Assembly: GCF_901709675.1 (NCBI RefSeq)
Contig: NC_051098.1
Location: forward strand, 6,276,000 to 6,339,999
Source of the DNA: Syngnathus acus
Lineage: Eukaryota > Chordata > Actinopteri > Syngnathiformes > Syngnathidae
Direction: 5' to 3'
DNA length: 64,000 bases
The notes beneath the pieces are model-generated. The model searched no databases. It had not been told where the DNA came from and worked only from the letters and a program-made list of their open reading frames with translations. Below, in pieces: positions 60,841-64,000 of the stretch (within the stretch, counting starts at the first letter, position 1; the number at the start of each line of letters is the position of its first letter). A program made the position numbers and the translations under genes.

Positions 60841-61279
60841 CTTAGTGCTCATTGCCAGCCGCTGTCCCAAATCCTTGACTTTTTTTTTATACGTACGTGC
60901 GTGGTTACGCTCACTGCTGTTGTCCCGACTGTTTCTGCACGCCGGTGCATTTTTCCTTTGTGCGCGGCTATATCACGTCTCAGCTCTCGCCCTGCTGGCC
61001 TATGGCATCACGCGCCCCCCGCGCTAGACCTCTGAGGCGCGTTTCTGTGACTTGTACTGGTATTTTTATTATTTTTTTAACCAGCCCTGTTTGTGCTGTT
61101 GCTACTTTGTTACCGCGACTTTTACCCGTATGTTTTTTAACTTCCGTTTGTAAACAAATGTTGTGTTTGTAAACAAATGTTAATGTTATTTTATTAAAAC
61201 TTTAAACACACACGTTATGTTAATAAAACTTTAAAAAGGCTTTCTGTGGCCTGTCTTTCTATGTAAATAACTCGCGTGC

Positions 61280-61393
61280 ACGTGCGGCTTATAGTCTGGC
61301 GCGGCTTATATATGGAAAAAACAAAAAAAATCCCTTAATTTTAGCTGGTGCGGCTTATAGTCCGGTGCGGTTTATAGTCCGGAAATCATGGTA
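61280..61393. mobile_element. MITE-like right terminus
   Basis: Ends GGTTTATAGTCCGGAAATCA followed by TGGTA, with internal GTGCGGCTTATAGTC repeats. This is a diverged relative of the terminal motif of the MITE at 15368-15539. No left end was found. Confidence 0.6.
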
Positions 61394-64000
61394 TGTAAAA
61401 TAGTATTTTGTCACAATAAATATTTGCCTGAAATTTTAATTTAATTGAAAGTCAACCATTTTCTAACAACTTTTAGTTGACTAGGTCAGCTAGTTGTACT
61501 ACTCGTCTCTCATATAAAAAACAAAATTTTACGACATGATGTGACAGTTTTACCAAAAACATGAAAAGTCACTAAGTGTCACAGAGAGTGACTTCAAGCC
61601 ATTAAAGATGCACTATTTCAAGAATGGCAGGAGGCTTTCACACTACTCGTAGCTAAAACTGTGCTGAGTCTGATGAATATTTTAACTTTGAGGGCAATTA
61701 CATGACTTTAAATGAGACGAAATGTACTTCAGCTTAACTTAAATATGCAGGAGCTGTGAAAGACATGGTGTGCTATGCCAGACGACTGAAATGAATCTGA
61801 CAAAAAATCACCTTCAGTATAAAATATGGTAATGACTAATATGTCTGCAGGAAGAAGCAAGAATCTCATTCGATATTGTCCAGTCATGAGACTTTAGTTT
61901 TCAATTTGTATCCGTTCTGGTTGAGAAAAACTGCATTAAACCACAAACTGCAAATTTGAGTCTTGGGAATAAACTCTCTGAAACCTAAAATGAACTATTT
62001 TTGAGTGCACATCCTACCTCTATATTTTAAAGTGTTTAATTTCCTATAGTGTATCTTTTCACTCTTTCTAAAAGTTACACTCAAAAGTGTTAAAAAGATA
62101 CATTTATGGTAAATTTAACTCTCATTTTTAGTTACATTTATTGAAAATTCTATCAAGGGAAATAGTTGAAACTGTTTTGTGGTATTTTTAACACCAACTG
62201 AGTCAATATAACATTAACGCATAAAAATGGTTTTCATTATTTGTTATGTATAATGCAATGTGACAACATGCCATGTAGACAGTGTAACCGTTCTTATTTT
62301 TCTCTCATCGACAGAGCACACACATTTTATCTCTGCGGAGCAGTAACATTATCAATCTTTTTTTTATGCAAGACATGAGGTTCATCATAAGCCCTCCTGT
62401 CAATCACACTGCTCCACTGGCCAAGGGAAACAAACAACAAACTGTGGAGGCAGCAGTTTATATTCTGCTGACCCTGATTACTTCCCCAACTGCCCTTGTA
62501 CTCTGACATGGATTTTTTTAATACATAAAATAGAATTGTATAGAAATATGTTCATCTTCTGTGCACAAACACACACAGACATCTCGGATTCTCCCAGGAT
62601 AACATTGTGATGTGTTGGCGATATTATCATAATTTGGGTCAAAACCCAATAGTGGCAATTCAGATGCATGTATTGACAATCCCCTCACCAAAGAATTGAG
62701 CCGAGCCCAGTTCATACATAATTCACAAGCAGTGTCTCCAAGAAGGAATGAGAGGAGAGCAAGAAGCAGACTGAGAGAAAGATTAAAAAGAAAAAGAAAA
62801 AAAGAGGACCACAGCTAAAAGAACAAGACATGGAGAATATGCAGCGGGCAGAGGGCGGTTCACAAGTGACATATTGAGTGTCATTTGAAGAAAATGTGTT
62901 TGTCCTTATTCAGTGGAATCTGAAGCCACTGAGTGTCACCTTTTTATGGAGAAACAAGAACTTAAAATACGTGAAAAGTAATACGGAAGGGGTGGCACAT
63001 CAAAATAAAATATTCTTTGTTGTAGACCTGGATAATGGTATGGTCAAGGCATTTATTTTCAGATCTCACCTTTTTTGTTTAACTAGCTGAACCTCAAATG
63101 CGGCAAGGTCAACAGAGCAGAAGCTCCAGCATTGAACGGGCATCACCAGCACAGCTTGTTTGAAAGGCAGCACTAGTGCACTTTTATTGCTCCATCTCAA
63201 GCTGGGCTGTTTGCAGAAGGGCATGTTTGAACTGCTCATCAGCACGCATATCTGTGCTGCCAAAAGTGGCATTGTAAGCATTGTAAGTGTCCTGAGATTG
63301 CTTTTCTCGCATTGATGCAAGTGTGTGCTCACGCTGTCTATGCACAAACATAGGCCTGCTGGGTACTTTAATCCTCTTTTCCAGGAACCAACACACTCCT
63401 TGCCTTTCAGATGTGATCAGAGGTGAGTTTTTGTGTTGGACTCTGCGCGGTATTGTGCGAAATCAAAGAAAGTGAGTGAGAGCAGCCTGGGAGGTGTCAG
63501 CATCTGGCTTCAACCCCGATGGCTTTGCTCTAGGGCAAAGCATGTGTGAAATTGAACTGAGGCTACATATTGTCACCCCTAGAACGGCGAACATTTTGAA
63601 ACTCTGAAGCGCTGTCGCTCTTTCACTCGCATATATACAGCTGATGCCAAATGCCTTTTATACCTACTACGAGGAATAGGTGCGATGCTCGTAAACTGGT
63701 AGGCTTATATATAAATTATGGGACACCTGCAGTATGAAAACAAGGCTTACAACTTAAGCACACGGGGAAAAATATAATAAATGTGCCATTATGCAGAATC
63801 TCCAAGGAGAAAAAAAAAAATCGCAGTTTCAACGTCTCTGCATTGGGACCAATCAGTGTGTTTTTGCTGAGGTGCGAGGTGTTCAAGCAAGTGTGCGTGC
63901 ATGCATAAATATATGAGTACGTGTACATCAGCATTTCAATGCTTCGGGGAGTTGTTTAAGGTATCAGAAACAGAAGTATTTTGAGCTAAGCCCTTTGAAG
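61394..64000. other. Intergenic DNA to window end, no gene seen
   Basis: Apart from short low-complexity runs, nothing recognisable; a 70-codon minus-strand frame at 63184-63396 has no family resemblance. Confidence 0.6.

Noticed and set aside
63184-63396. 70-codon minus-strand frame with a non-repetitive, protein-like composition
   Set aside because: No recognised domain, no supporting splice context and no neighbouring exons; cannot be supported as a gene.

Overview
The window looks like teleost fish nuclear DNA. It holds one intron-rich vertebrate gene, CR1/L2-type LINEs with short tandem-repeat tails, tRNA-derived SINEs with (GGAT)n tails, hAT and TA-flanked MITE remnants, and very long microsatellites. 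The exact species cannot be read from the sequence. The SINE type is one I associate with percomorph fishes, possibly seahorses and pipefishes, but I hold that loosely.

Left third (1-20504, + strand): the 3' part of a sucrase-isomaltase / maltase-glucoamylase type gene. I could join 28 exons in one open frame of about 1,074 codons, all with GT..AG introns. In order they encode the end of the first GH31 alpha-glucosidase unit, a linking P-type (trefoil) domain, the complete second GH31 unit with nucleophile (DMNEP) and acid/base (GHWLGDN) motifs, and a C-terminal beta domain ending at TAA 20502-20504. The 5' half (cytoplasmic tail, membrane anchor, first trefoil, most of the first GH31 unit) lies off the left edge. 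Introns carry a (GGAT)n block, a long (GA)n block, two SINEs, a degenerate SINE piece and a palindromic MITE.

Middle (20505-40377): no host gene recognised. It contains a MITE with internal duplications, a GATA/GACA/GGGA/GA/GAAA compound microsatellite, a SINE or LINE 3' fragment, a reverse-strand SINE, a 457-bp (GT)n tract and a second, almost identical copy of the intronic palindromic MITE.

Right third (40378-64000): a near-full-length minus-strand LINE with an intact endonuclease-reverse transcriptase ORF, a 1.1-kb decayed hAT element with target duplication, a 5'-truncated plus-strand LINE of a related family, a decayed histone H2B copy abutting a short 3' fragment of that second LINE family, and an AT-rich/CpG-rich tandem array near 60-61 kb ending in a MITE-like terminus. 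No other host gene was found here.

The host gene is a digestive brush-border enzyme; everything else is repeat biology. I do not see a novel multi-gene system. The most checkable points are the two nearly identical MITEs, the intact LINE, the H2B/LINE junction, the 60-kb array, and the parallel exon phases that record the GH31 duplication.
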